Positions 56,757 through 64,000 of a stretch of 64,000 nt of DNA are shown one piece after another. The notes under the pieces were generated by a model. It made no database searches and was not told the DNA's origin. It worked only from the letters and a program-made list of their open reading frames with translations. Made by a program: the position numbers and the translations under genes. Each line of letters begins with the position of its first letter. Within the stretch, counting starts at the first letter, position 1. The stretch is taken from positions 519,561 to 583,560 of the forward strand of contig NZ_LOBC01000017.1 in NCBI RefSeq assembly GCF_001583695.1. The letters are read 5' to 3'. The DNA comes from Bacillus wiedmannii. Lineage in GTDB: Bacteria; Bacillota; Bacilli; Bacillales; Bacillaceae_G.

Positions 56757-57809
56757 TTATTTGTTTCCCATTTTAGCGTGAGATGCAACGAACATTGCAT
56801 CACCGAAGCTAAAGAAACGATATTTTTCTTTTACTGCTTCATTATAAGCATGAAGTACATTATCCCTATTTGCAAATGCACTTACAAGCATAATTAATGT
56901 TGATTTCGGTAAATGGAAGTTTGTAATTAAACCATCAATTGCTTTAAATTCATAACCTGGGTACATAAAAATATCTGTCCAGCCAGAAGCAGCACAAAGC
57001 TTGCCGTCATGATCTGTCGCAATTGTTTCTAACGTACGAGTTGATGTCGTACCTACAGTAATAATACGTCCACCATTCTCTTTTACACGGTTTAATAATG
57101 CCGCTGTCTCTTCAGACATATGGTAATATTCTGCGTGCATATGGTGTTCTTCAATCGTATCGGCAGAAACTGGTCTAAATGTTCCAAGTCCTACATGTAG
57201 GGTAATGAACGCTAATTGAACACCTTTTTGTTTTAACTTCTCAAGTAACTCTTCTGTAAAGTGAAGTCCTGCAGTCGGTGCTGCTGCTGAGCCAATTTCT
57301 TTCGCATATACCGTTTGATAGCGATCGCGATCTTCTAGCGTCTCTTTAATATATGGAGGAAGTGGCATTTCCCCAAGTTCATCTAAAATTTCATAGAAGA
57401 TGCCGTCATATGAAAATTCAAGATGACGTCCACCTTGATCTGCAGTTCCTGTGCAAGTTGCTTTTAATTTCCCTTCGCCAAAAGAGATAACAGTTCCTTC
57501 TTTTACACGTTTCGCTGGCTTAACAAGTGTTTCCCACTTATCGCCTTCTTCTTGCTTTAGAAGAAGTACTTCAATGTGTGCGCCTGTATCTTCTTTCACA
57601 CCGTGCAAACGAGCAGGCATTACTTTTGTTTCATTTAAAACTAAGCAATCTCCCTCATGTAAGTAAGAAAGAATGTCCGTAAAATGTTTATGCTCAATAT
57701 CACCTGTTTCACGGTCTAACACCATTAATCTTGATGTTTCACGATCTTCTAATGGGACTTGTGCAATAAGTTCTTCTGGTAAATGAAAATCAAACAGATT
57801 TATATCCAT
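56757..57809 (-). CDS. queA: S-adenosylmethionine:tRNA ribosyltransferase-isomerase QueA
   Basis: The 350-residue enzyme converts preQ1-tRNA to epoxyqueuosine-tRNA, the step after Tgt. It starts '[20 protein letters not shown]' and has the signatures '[19 protein letters not shown]' (about 173-191) and 'VGLGTFRPV' (about 206-214). ATG 57809 is preferred over the GTG four codons upstream because AGGTGG lies before it. It is 12 bases before tgt. Confidence 0.96.
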   Translation of the reverse strand: MDINLFDFHLPEELIAQVPLEDRETSRLMVLDRETGDIEHKHFTDILSYLHEGDCLVLNETKVMPARLHGVKEDTGAHIEVLLLKQEEGDKWETLVKPAKRVKEGTVISFGEGKLKATCTGTADQGGRHLEFSYDGIFYEILDELGEMPLPPYIKETLEDRDRYQTVYAKEIGSAAAPTAGLHFTEELLEKLKQKGVQLAFITLHVGLGTFRPVSADTIEEHHMHAEYYHMSEETAALLNRVKENGGRIITVGTTSTRTLETIATDHDGKLCAASGWTDIFMYPGYEFKAIDGLITNFHLPKSTLIMLVSAFANRDNVLHAYNEAVKEKYRFFSFGDAMFVASHAKMGNK

Positions 57810-57828
57810 AACTATATCCACCTATTTC

Positions 57829-58029
57829 TTATTTAAATCGATTTATTATATACATAATAAAAGATAATACAATACTTAACACAATACATGTGATGATAGG
57901 AAAATAAAAGGTAACGTTTCCTTTTTTCACAAAAATATCGCCTGGAAGTCTTCCTATGAACTTCCAAGCTAATCCAACAATGATAAGTAAGATACCTGCT
58001 GTAATAAGCAATTTTGGCATCTCCGTCAT
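57829..58029 (-). CDS. DUF2905 small membrane protein
   Basis: The 66-residue protein has two hydrophobic segments (about 6-24 and 41-62) flanking '[20 protein letters not shown]', the conserved GRLPGDI loop of the DUF2905 family. ATG 58029 overlaps the ruvB stop by four bases (ATGA), so translation is coupled to ruvB. The family is widespread in Firmicutes and often lies near ruvB and queA; its function is unknown. Confidence 0.88.
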   Translation of the reverse strand: MTEMPKLLITAGILLIIVGLAWKFIGRLPGDIFVKKGNVTFYFPIITCIVLSIVLSFIMYIINRFK

Positions 58030-59027
58030 ACTTTTGGTATCTCCATTCCGAAATGCTCATAAGCAAGTGGTGTTACAATTCGACCCCTTGGCGTTCGTTG
58101 TAAAAAGCCAATTTGTAGTAAATACGGCTCATATACATCTTCAATCGTATGGGATTCTTCTCCAATCGTTGCCGAAACTGTTTCTAATCCAACTGGACCA
58201 CCACGGAATTTCTCAATAATACCAAGCAATAATTTATGATCAATATGATCTAGACCTAATTTATCTACTTGCAGTAGTTCTAACGCCATTTGTGTAATTT
58301 CCATTGTAACCGTTCCGTTACCACGAACTTGTGCGAAATCTCGTACACGTCGTAATAAACGATTCGCAATACGAGGTGTACCACGAGCACGTCTTGCAAT
58401 TTCTAGTGCGGCTAACGAATCAATTTCAACTTCGAATACTTCTGCTGTACGTTCAACAATCTCAGAAAGCTGATCTACTGTGTAATACTCTAATCTTGAA
58501 AGTACACCGAAACGGTCACGAAGCGGCGCTGATAATGCCCCCGCACGGGTCGTTGCTCCAACTAATGTAAATGGCGGTAAATCTAAACGTACAGACCGTG
58601 CTGATGGCCCTTTTCCAATTACGATATCAAGGCAAAAATCTTCCATCGCAGGATATAACACTTCTTCAATTGACCTATGCAAACGATGAATTTCATCAAT
58701 AAATAATACATCACCCGGCTGAAGTGCTGTTAATACAGCTGCTAAATCTCCCGGCCTTTCAATTGCTGGACCTGAAGTTGTTCTAACATTTACGCCCATT
58801 TCATTAGCAATAATATTGGCAAGCGTCGTTTTACCAAGTCCTGGTGGTCCATATAGAAGCACATGATCTAACGTTTCTTCACGCATTTTCGCTGCTTCAA
58901 TAAATACCTCTAAATTATGTTTCGCTTTATCTTGGCCAATATACTGACGGAGCGTCTGTGGCCGTAATGAATATTCTAAATCCGAATCTTCATATGCAGA
59001 TTCCCCTGAAAGGAGACGTTCGTCCAT
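58026..59027 (-). CDS. ruvB: Holliday junction branch-migration ATPase RuvB
   Basis: This 333-residue AAA+ motor has Walker A '[20 protein letters not shown]' (about 60-79), Walker B '[20 protein letters not shown]' (about 110-129), sensor '[20 protein letters not shown]' with the arginine finger, and a C-terminal winged helix. ATG 59027 is chosen because GAGGTG is six bases upstream. It is five bases after ruvA. RuvC is absent from Bacillus, where RecU resolves junctions. Confidence 0.97.
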   Translation of the reverse strand: MDERLLSGESAYEDSDLEYSLRPQTLRQYIGQDKAKHNLEVFIEAAKMREETLDHVLLYGPPGLGKTTLANIIANEMGVNVRTTSGPAIERPGDLAAVLTALQPGDVLFIDEIHRLHRSIEEVLYPAMEDFCLDIVIGKGPSARSVRLDLPPFTLVGATTRAGALSAPLRDRFGVLSRLEYYTVDQLSEIVERTAEVFEVEIDSLAALEIARRARGTPRIANRLLRRVRDFAQVRGNGTVTMEITQMALELLQVDKLGLDHIDHKLLLGIIEKFRGGPVGLETVSATIGEESHTIEDVYEPYLLQIGFLQRTPRGRIVTPLAYEHFGMEIPKV

Positions 59028-59032
59028 TATAC

Positions 59033-59650
59033 TCACCTCTTACCATTTAGTAAAAGACTAAGTGCCTTTTTAATATACTGATCCGTCGTTAATGATTCTT
59101 TTAATAACTCTGGTACAACGCGAGAAACTTCTCGTTCTGCGTATCCAAGTGCGCGCAGAGCTTCCAGCGCCTCATCAAGCTCAGCTGATGAACCTTTCTT
59201 CTCATCAAAACGTTCTGTGTCTGAGAATAAATCAACAAATGCATCTGGCACGACATCAGCTAGTTTTCCTTTTAAATCTAAAATCATTTGGCGCGCTGTT
59301 TTCTTTCCAACGCCCGGGAACTTCACTAAAAACTTCTCATCTTCATGTTCAATCGCTTGAACGACCTGTCCTGTTTGACCAGAAGCTAAAATTGCAAGTG
59401 CACCTTTTGGTCCAATGCCAGACACACCTAACAATTTTGTAAATAATAAACGCTCTTCACGTGTTTTAAACCCGTAAAGTGCCATAATATCTTCTCTCAC
59501 ATAATGATATGTATAGACACGGATTTCTTGCTTACTTCTTTGAAATACATACGGATTTGGCGTGAAAATTTGATAACCAATTCCATTATGGTCAATTACG
59601 ACATATTCCGGTCCTACATACTCCACGTAACCTGTAACATATTCAAACAA
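59033..59650 (-). CDS. ruvA: Holliday junction DNA-binding protein RuvA
   Basis: The 205-residue protein has the N-terminal OB fold ('[20 protein letters not shown]'), tandem helix-hairpin-helix motifs ('[19 protein letters not shown]', about 73-91, and '[20 protein letters not shown]', about 109-128) and the C-terminal RuvB-contact domain (about 155-205). The start is TTG at 59650 after AGAGGGAGAGA. In B. subtilis bofC is directly upstream; here a siderophore receptor gene intervenes. Confidence 0.96.
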   Translation of the reverse strand: MFEYVTGYVEYVGPEYVVIDHNGIGYQIFTPNPYVFQRSKQEIRVYTYHYVREDIMALYGFKTREERLLFTKLLGVSGIGPKGALAILASGQTGQVVQAIEHEDEKFLVKFPGVGKKTARQMILDLKGKLADVVPDAFVDLFSDTERFDEKKGSSAELDEALEALRALGYAEREVSRVVPELLKESLTTDQYIKKALSLLLNGKR

Positions 59651-59797
59651 AATACGATCTCTCCCTCTTAAATCATGTATTCCATTTTAACATATTTAAT
59701 GATAGAAAAGCGAGACTACCCCAACAAATGTTCTCCATTTGAAACTTCTGTTATTTTCCATTGACAGAAAGTATGAAGCACCTTAATATACAGAAGT

Positions 59798-59812
59798 CGA
59801 TAATGATTATCA
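59798..59812. promoter_or_regulatory. Fur box upstream of the orphan siderophore receptor
   Basis: CGATAATGATTATCA matches the Fur 7-1-7 consensus TGATAATNATTATCA in all but the first base. It lies 27 bases before the start at 59839, so iron-dependent repression is expected. Confidence 0.88.
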
Positions 59813-59838
59813 ATACTAATTAAAGGGGTTACATCAGG

Positions 59839-60783
59839 ATGAAACAGAAGCTATTTATTTTATTTACTATTATGCTAGTTGTTCTTTCTATCGTTGGCTG
59901 TTCTTCTCAAAAAGAAGAATCGAAAGCGAAAGAACAACCGAAAACAAAAGTTGTAAAACACGCTAAGGGGGAAGCTACAATTCCAGTAAATCCAAAGAGA
60001 ATTGTTGACCTATCTGGATCAACAGAAGAATTATTACTTCTTGGACACAAACCTGTTGGTACAGCAAACACATATAAAGATAAAATCCAAAATCATTTAA
60101 CAGAAAAATTAGACGGAGTAAAAGCAGTAGGGTGGTACTGGGCACCTAAAGTTGATCTAGAAGCTGTTACTGCATTAAAACCAGACTTAATTATTTTAAA
60201 TAATCGTCAATTGAAGATCTATGATCAATTAGAAAAGGTTGCACCAACAGTTGTTTTAGAAACAAACTTAGAAGACTGGCGCGGTAAGTTTAAAGAAGTA
60301 GGTAAACTATTTGACGAAGAAAAGAAAGCAGACAAATGGATTGCAGACTACGATAAAAAAGCAGACTCTTTATCTAAAAAAATTAAAGAAAAAACAAAAG
60401 ATGAGAACTTTATGTTCGTCGCAGTTACACCACAAAACTTCCGTGTATACGGTAGCTTCGGATACGGTGACATCATCTTTAATGACTTAAAACTTCCAGC
60501 AACAAAAGGTACAGATTTAAAACAAACGATGGCACAAGTATCGCTAGAAGGTCTTGTTGCATTCCAGCCTGACCAAATGTTTATTGTAAACTTTGGCGGC
60601 GAAGCTGATAAAGTTTACGAAGACTATAAAAACAGTGCCGTTTGGAAGGACAATAAAGCAGTTAAAAACAATCACGTATATGAAGTATCGAATGAAATCT
60701 TCAATACAAAAGCTTTCAATCCAATCGGAAAAGATATGTTAATCGATGAAATCGCAAAACAAATTTTAGATAAAAACAAGTAA
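59839..60783 (+). CDS. Iron-siderophore substrate-binding lipoprotein, orphan
   Basis: This 314-residue receptor has a signal peptide with lipobox 'SIVGC' (Cys at 21) and the type III binding-protein fold: 'NPKRIVDLSGSTEELLLLGH' (about 52-71), 'LKPDLIILNNRQLKIYDQLE' (about 113-132) and 'FQPDQMFIVNFGGEADKVYE'. No permease or ATPase gene is adjacent, so it must use a transporter encoded elsewhere, possibly that of the 3497-6283 operon. Residues such as 'NNRQLK' hint at binding an anionic Fe-siderophore, but the ligand is unknown. It interrupts the bofC-ruvA order. Confidence 0.92.
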   Translation: MKQKLFILFTIMLVVLSIVGCSSQKEESKAKEQPKTKVVKHAKGEATIPVNPKRIVDLSGSTEELLLLGHKPVGTANTYKDKIQNHLTEKLDGVKAVGWYWAPKVDLEAVTALKPDLIILNNRQLKIYDQLEKVAPTVVLETNLEDWRGKFKEVGKLFDEEKKADKWIADYDKKADSLSKKIKEKTKDENFMFVAVTPQNFRVYGSFGYGDIIFNDLKLPATKGTDLKQTMAQVSLEGLVAFQPDQMFIVNFGGEADKVYEDYKNSAVWKDNKAVKNNHVYEVSNEIFNTKAFNPIGKDMLIDEIAKQILDKNK

Positions 60784-60818
60784 GAAAAAAAGCAGCTCAC
60801 CACGAGCTGCTTTTTTTC
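60784..60818. terminator. Bidirectional terminator overlapping the bofC 3' end
   Basis: AAAAAAAGCAGCTC / GAGCTGCTTTTTTT with a 5-base loop. It ends the receptor gene and also bofC, whose last codons (KKSSSW and stop) are inside the hairpin. Confidence 0.93.
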
Positions 60819-61327
60819 TTACTTTGCACTGCGTATTGCTTCATTTTTTCAATCGTCTTCACAAAACCTTCTTTTGATTTAATGCGAATACCACGCTTCA
60901 ATTTCGCACGCTCATAACTCTCAAGCTTTTTCATATCAATTTGAAAGAAGGAATGAATCGCATTATCACTTTTCGGTACACCTTTGAAAATTTGTAATAT
61001 CCCTTCCTCTGAAACACCGAAATAACCGCTCGTCTTTAATAATGGAGAAATATCATCAACTTTCTTTTGTAATACGATTTGCACATCATCACGATCAACG
61101 AGCTGCCATTCTTTATATTGCTGTAAAAACTTTTCTAAGTCCGCTACTTTTTCTGTAAAGATTTCCTCACTTACTTCTCCATCAACATACATTCGCTCTA
61201 ATAAAATTGTAACTTCAGGCTCTTTTTCTGTTACTTCTGGTACTGGCCCTTCCGCCTTCACATTCGTTTCATAAACGAAACAAAACATCATAACGAAAGC
61301 TTGCATCGCAATCAGTATCCATTTCAT
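60797..61327 (-). CDS. bofC: Forespore regulator BofC
   Basis: The 176-residue protein has a signal peptide (about 1-25) and matches BofC: 'VTILLERMYVDGEVSEEIFT' (about 39-58), 'QQYKEWQLVDRDDVQIVLQK' and 'TSGYFGVSEEGILQIFKGVP'. In B. subtilis BofC, made in the forespore, restrains SpoIVB and so times sigma-K activation. GAGGTG precedes ATG 61327. Its stop lies in the loop of the shared terminator. A structured, doubly terminated leader RNA lies upstream. Confidence 0.92.
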   Translation of the reverse strand: MKWILIAMQAFVMMFCFVYETNVKAEGPVPEVTEKEPEVTILLERMYVDGEVSEEIFTEKVADLEKFLQQYKEWQLVDRDDVQIVLQKKVDDISPLLKTSGYFGVSEEGILQIFKGVPKSDNAIHSFFQIDMKKLESYERAKLKRGIRIKSKEGFVKTIEKMKQYAVQSKKKSSSW

Positions 61328-61430
61328 TTCCGTTCACCTCTTTTAGGCAAGATCAAACTTTCATTAGTAGTTTTTCCGGAAATGGAGGTTTTATCCATAT
61401 AAATGACCATATTACATTTCTCTCGAAAAT

Positions 61431-61467
61431 AAAAAAATGCAGATAAAGTTTTATCTTTATCTGCATT
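61431..61467 (-). terminator. Strong terminator upstream of bofC
   Basis: Minus strand AATGCAGATAAAG / CTTTATCTGCATT (61436-61467) with a 6-base loop followed by seven T's (61431-61437 region). It lies after the structured RNA and about 100 bases before bofC. Confidence 0.9.
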
Positions 61468-61479
61468 AGCATTTGTTTT

Positions 61480-61604
61480 TATATAAAATGAAAGACGCCT
61501 GCAAAGCAGGCGTCTTGATGCGTTTACGGCGAGAGACCAGGCGACCACATTCGCGTGTTTAGCACTTAAGCATATCTCTCGTCTTACGTAAATTAGCTCA
61601 TCGC
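61480..61604 (-). ncRNA. Candidate structured leader RNA or ncRNA upstream of bofC
   Basis: Starting about 61604 from a good promoter, the minus-strand RNA can fold into nested helices GAUG/CAUC (61599-61602 with 61517-61520), UUUACG/CGUAAA (61587-61592 with 61523-61528) and CGAGAGA/UCUCUCG (61575-61581 with 61530-61536), enclosing two hairpins (GUGCUAAACAC at 61555-61565 and GCGA...UCGC at 61541-61554). It ends in AAGACGCCTGC/GCAGGCGTCTT (61492-61516), then a second terminator. I do not recognise a known riboswitch. It could be an attenuator of bofC or an independent small RNA. Confidence 0.65.
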
Positions 61605-61610
61605 TTTGCT

Positions 61611-61639
61611 AATATAACATTAATAAAGTATAAGTGCAA
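61611..61639 (-). promoter_or_regulatory. Promoter of the bofC leader RNA
   Basis: Minus strand TTGCAC (61634-61639) and TATATT (61611-61616) with a 17-base spacer: a good sigma-A promoter, unlike the sigma-G type expected for bofC itself. Confidence 0.75.
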
Positions 61640-61769
61640 CATGTTTATAAAAATATTTTATTTCCTCTTTTACCCAAACGGAATTTATGTAAATTATAAA
61701 TTGATAAATGCAATATATATATTACAATTAATATAACAGCGAAATCATAATAAACAGGAGATGGATATT

Positions 61770-62204
61770 GTGAAAAAAATAAAGGATGAACGTCTCATTC
61801 TGAAAACATTAAAAAACGTACGTATTGCCTTTCTTTTTCAATTGCTTGGTATAATTGGCATTTTAAGCTATATCGGATTCACTGAAGGAATGGATCAAAT
61901 TACGAAATCTCCATTATGGCTATTATTTATGCTTACAAGTATTTTACTTGCTTATTTATAGTTAAGTGTTTCAATCGATGTAGAAGAAGGTGAAAAGGAA
62001 ATAAACTTAACTCCTTATTACAAGCTTGTCTTACGTTCTCTTATTGTTGGAATTATTATAGCTATTATTTATATCCTTTTCAGTCCAGAGAGACCTTTTT
62101 TCCAAGCTATTTTAACAGGTAGTATTTTCTTCATATGCTTTTTAATTTCTTATTCCATTAGTTATTTCATTAAAAAACGTCGTTTACAAGACAACGATGA
62201 ATAA
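61770..62204 (+). pseudogene. Small membrane-protein gene interrupted by an in-frame TAG
   Basis: Starting at GTG 61770 (AGGAG upstream), the frame encodes a 144-codon membrane protein, but codon 64 (61959-61961) is TAG. The sequence after it continues in the same frame without another stop for 80 codons ('LSVSIDVEEGEKEINLTPYY', then two hydrophobic segments 'SLIVGIIIAIIYILF' and 'AILTGSIFFICFLISYSISY', ending 'KKRRLQDNDE') and is followed by a terminator. The whole looks like one four-segment protein. Either a recent nonsense mutation or a sequencing change is likely; the family is not recognised. Confidence 0.8.
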
Positions 62205-62230
62205 AGAGGAAGGGCTACCCCTTCCTCTTT
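62205..62230. terminator. Bidirectional intrinsic terminator
   Basis: AGAGGAAGGG / CCCTTCCTCT with a 3-4 base loop, directly after the interrupted gene and before the convergent coxA-like gene. Confidence 0.87.
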
Positions 62231-62237
62231 TGTTTTG

Positions 62238-62885
62238 CTATCGCATAGTACCAGTTAAACCGTAACGAATGTCTCGGAACATATTCCCTATATCACGATT
62301 AAAATCGTTTGTAACTGTACCATTACGTAGGCGTGTACTCATTGCATCGACACGAGTAAACATGTCATTTCTTACAGAAACATATACATTTCTGTTTCCA
62401 ACTTCATTTGCAACGGCTTGACGAACTTCGTTTGCAAGTGCCGTTTCATTCGATACTGGATTACGCGGTTTTACCGCAATCGCCACATCGTTTCCATATA
62501 CAACTGTAGACACGCGGTCTACGTTATTCATACGCTTTACACGATTTGTTATTTTTTCTGCTGTTTTACCATCATTGTTAATGTATGAATTGTTCATTGT
62601 AATATTACGTGTTGGATGCGGGTTAGCAATTTGACCGTTGTAATTTACATCGCGGTAATAATTGTTATACCCTGTATCGTTACGACCATTTCTATATGTT
62701 ACATAATCTGTATAACGATCGTTACGCGTTACATTATCACGGTACTGGTGTGTATCATTATAAGATGTACGCTCGTAATTGTAGTTACGTCCATCCATTG
62801 CATTGTTATCTTTTGGTGTACCACATGCAGCTAATGCACTGGTAACTAACAAAGAAGCAGCAATCACTTTTACTTTCGTATTCAA
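62238..62885 (-). CDS. YhcN/YlaJ-family sporulation lipoprotein, CoxA-like (YrbB)
   Basis: The 215-residue protein has a lipoprotein signal (lipobox 'ALAAC', Cys21), an Asn/Tyr/Arg-rich middle (about 25-95, 'RNDRYTDYVTYRNGRNDTGY') and a C-terminal YhcN/YlaJ domain (about 105-210, 'KITNRVKRMNNVDRVSTVVY', 'EVRQAVANEVGNRNVYVSVR'). In B. subtilis coxA follows safA; the ExsA/SafA gene is directly upstream here, which supports a CoxA-like spore cortex role. The start is TTG at 62885 behind GAGGGGG. Confidence 0.85.
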   Translation of the reverse strand: MNTKVKVIAASLLVTSALAACGTPKDNNAMDGRNYNYERTSYNDTHQYRDNVTRNDRYTDYVTYRNGRNDTGYNNYYRDVNYNGQIANPHPTRNITMNNSYINNDGKTAEKITNRVKRMNNVDRVSTVVYGNDVAIAVKPRNPVSNETALANEVRQAVANEVGNRNVYVSVRNDMFTRVDAMSTRLRNGTVTNDFNRDIGNMFRDIRYGLTGTMR

Positions 62886-63036
62886 TACAAAAACCCCCTC
62901 TGTTAGAATGAACTTCTCTTCTGAAAAGCTCCCTCTTATGATGAGTAACAGAGAAGGTTTTTACACTGTTAATATTTCACTGGGGATTTTCTAACATTTG
63001 ATGTAAATCTTCCATTTTCAGAACGACTCTACATAC

Positions 63037-63066
63037 AAAAAAGGCGGGAATAATCCCGCCTTTTTT
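63037..63066. terminator. exsA intrinsic terminator
   Basis: AAAAAAGGCGGGA / TCCCGCCTTTTTT with a 4-base loop; it includes the exsA stop codon. Confidence 0.92.
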
Positions 63067-64000
63067 AAACTTCCTCTTCGTCCTCTTCTTCTGAAACTGG
63101 CTCCCCAAATACATTTGGTGGATCTGGTTGATAATACATCGTTCCTGGCTGTGGCGCATATGCCGATTGAGTTGGTTGATAATATAAAGGATTCGCGTAT
63201 TGTGGCCCTCCAGGTTGCGGACTATATAGCCTACTCTCTCCTCCGCATCCACAATCTTCCTCTCCTTGCACGAGCGGTGGCATATTATTATCCATTGGCA
63301 TCATATTTGGATTTGGCATAGACGTATATTGCGGTCCAAACGGTGCTCCTTGCTGATATGGCATTTGATATGGATTTTGTTGTTGATAATACGGATTAGG
63401 CGGCATCATAGGCTGTTGGTATGGCATTTGATATGGCATCATATTCGGTGGTTGATTATTATCCATTATCGGCATCATATTTGGCATTTGATTGTTATCC
63501 ATTATCGGCATCATATTTGGCATTTGATTATTATCCATTATCGGCATCATATTTGGCATTTGATTATTATCCATGATTGGCATCATATTTGGCATTTGAT
63601 TATTATCCATGATCGGCATCATATTTGGCATTTGGTCGTTATCCATGATTGGCATCGTATTTGGTGGTTGATTATTATCCAACATTGGCATGATGTTTGG
63701 TATTGGGTTATTATCCATGATTGGCATCATATTTGGTGGTTGATTATTATCCAACATTGGCATGATATTTGGTGGCTGATTGTTATCCAACATTGGCATG
63801 ATATTTGGTGGCTGATTGTTATCCAACATTGGCATGATGTTTGGTACTTGAATATTTGGCGGTATTACTTGCGGAATGACTACATTCTCTTTCGATACAT
63901 TTGGTGACACTATATTTCCTACATTTTCTTTCTTTACTTGTGGTGATACTATGTTTCCTACATTTTCTTTCTTTACTTGTGGTGATACTATGTTTCCTAC
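63065..64000 (-). CDS. exsA: Spore coat/exosporium assembly protein ExsA (SafA homologue), 3' part
   Basis: The frame is open to the right edge, so only the C-terminal 311 residues are seen; the LysM N-terminus expected for SafA/ExsA is outside. Visible parts: two copies of a 13-residue unit 'VGNIVSPQVKKEN' at the edge, eleven 12-residue repeats of the 'PNMMPIMDNNQM' kind, a Pro/Gln/Tyr-rich region and an acidic tail 'EPVSEEEDEEEV'. A CGCGG cysteine pair is near residue 226 of the visible part. ExsA is required for coat and exosporium attachment in B. cereus. The plus-strand His/Trp-rich frame across it is an antisense artefact. Confidence 0.9.
   Translation of the reverse strand, partial: VGNIVSPQVKKENVGNIVSPQVKKENVGNIVSPNVSKENVVIPQVIPPNIQVPNIMPMLDNNQPPNIMPMLDNNQPPNIMPMLDNNQPPNMMPIMDNNPIPNIMPMLDNNQPPNTMPIMDNDQMPNMMPIMDNNQMPNMMPIMDNNQMPNMMPIMDNNQMPNMMPIMDNNQMPNMMPIMDNNQPPNMMPYQMPYQQPMMPPNPYYQQQNPYQMPYQQGAPFGPQYTSMPNPNMMPMDNNMPPLVQGEEDCGCGGESRLYSPQPGGPQYANPLYYQPTQSAYAPQPGTMYYQPDPPNVFGEPVSEEEDEEEV
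63449..63844 (-). repeat. 36-bp coding tandem repeat array in exsA (11 units)
   Basis: Eleven consecutive 36-bp units encode 12-residue repeats of two types: 'PNIMPMLDNNQP' at the N-terminal side and 'PNMMPIMDNNQM' at the C-terminal side, with intermediates. Central neighbouring units are nearly identical at DNA level, a sign of recent slippage or unequal exchange. Confidence 0.95.

Noticed and set aside
61324-61548. 74-codon minus-strand frame upstream of bofC
   Set aside because: It runs through the structured RNA and its terminators, lacks a ribosome site and has no recognisable protein pattern.
63449-63844. CRISPR-like array (36-bp periodic repeat)
   Set aside because: There are no unique spacers; the repeats are contiguous, in frame and encode a proline/asparagine/methionine-rich protein.
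63266-63907. Plus-strand 213-codon His/Trp-rich frame opposite exsA
   Set aside because: Its repeats are only the reverse complement of the exsA 36-bp units.

Overview
The window is chromosomal DNA from a low-GC, endospore-forming Gram-positive bacterium, almost certainly a member of the Bacillus cereus group. The order alaS-ireB-ruvX-yrzB-mltG-trmR-trhP1-trhP2-udk-greA, cymR-iscS-mnmA, hisS-aspS, rel-apt-recJ, secDF-comN-spoVB and bofC-ruvAB-queA-tgt-yajC matches the known Bacillus order. An ExsA/SafA coat protein with long 12-residue tandem repeats at the right edge points to the B. cereus group. No phage, insertion sequence, CRISPR array, rRNA or tRNA gene was seen.

Layout. 1-3134: accessory genes (CatE/DoxX pair with a divergent HTH-cupin regulator, a MaoC-like protein, two GNAT acetyltransferases, a palindrome-rich gap). 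3135-6350: a Fur-box-controlled iron-siderophore ABC operon with an ankyrin gene fused to its end by overlap. 6391-13210: the methionine-to-cysteine operon yrrT-mtnN-mccA-mccB, followed by adhE (under Rex-like sites) and yrhC. 13284-29139: cell wall, transcription, tRNA modification and alaS genes with a T-box, plus small Bacillus-type proteins. 29267-35199: recD2, a TPR protein, mnmA, iscS and CymR, which is the likely repressor of the cysteine operon in the same window. 35492-38281: rarA, an RsfA-like regulator and tcdA. 38405-38733: two tandem copies of a structured repeat. 38788-49394: aspS and hisS (T-box), dtd, rel, apt, recJ and a cation efflux protein. 49551-59650: secDF, comN, spoVB, yajC, tgt, queA, ruvB and ruvA. 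59839-64000: an orphan Fur-controlled siderophore receptor, bofC with an unidentified structured leader RNA, a membrane-protein gene broken by an in-frame TAG, a CoxA-like lipoprotein and the 3' part of exsA.

Functional links. tRNA biology dominates: alaS, hisS and aspS charge tRNA; iscS and mnmA make 2-thiouridine; trmR and trhP1/2 modify wobble uridine; queA and tgt make queuosine; tcdA makes cyclic t6A; dtd removes D-amino acids. DNA repair genes are recD2, rarA, recJ, ruvA, ruvB and ruvX. Sporulation genes (spoVB, bofC, coxA-like, exsA) sit at the right.

The signals least explained by known genes are (i) the tandem repeat at 38405-38733, whose two copies show paired compensatory changes in predicted stems; (ii) a promoter-driven, multi-stem RNA with two terminators upstream of bofC (61431-61639); and (iii) a chain of stem-loops ending in a terminator ahead of greA (17492-17718). 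Gene identities come from recognising protein sequences and gene order; no database search was run.
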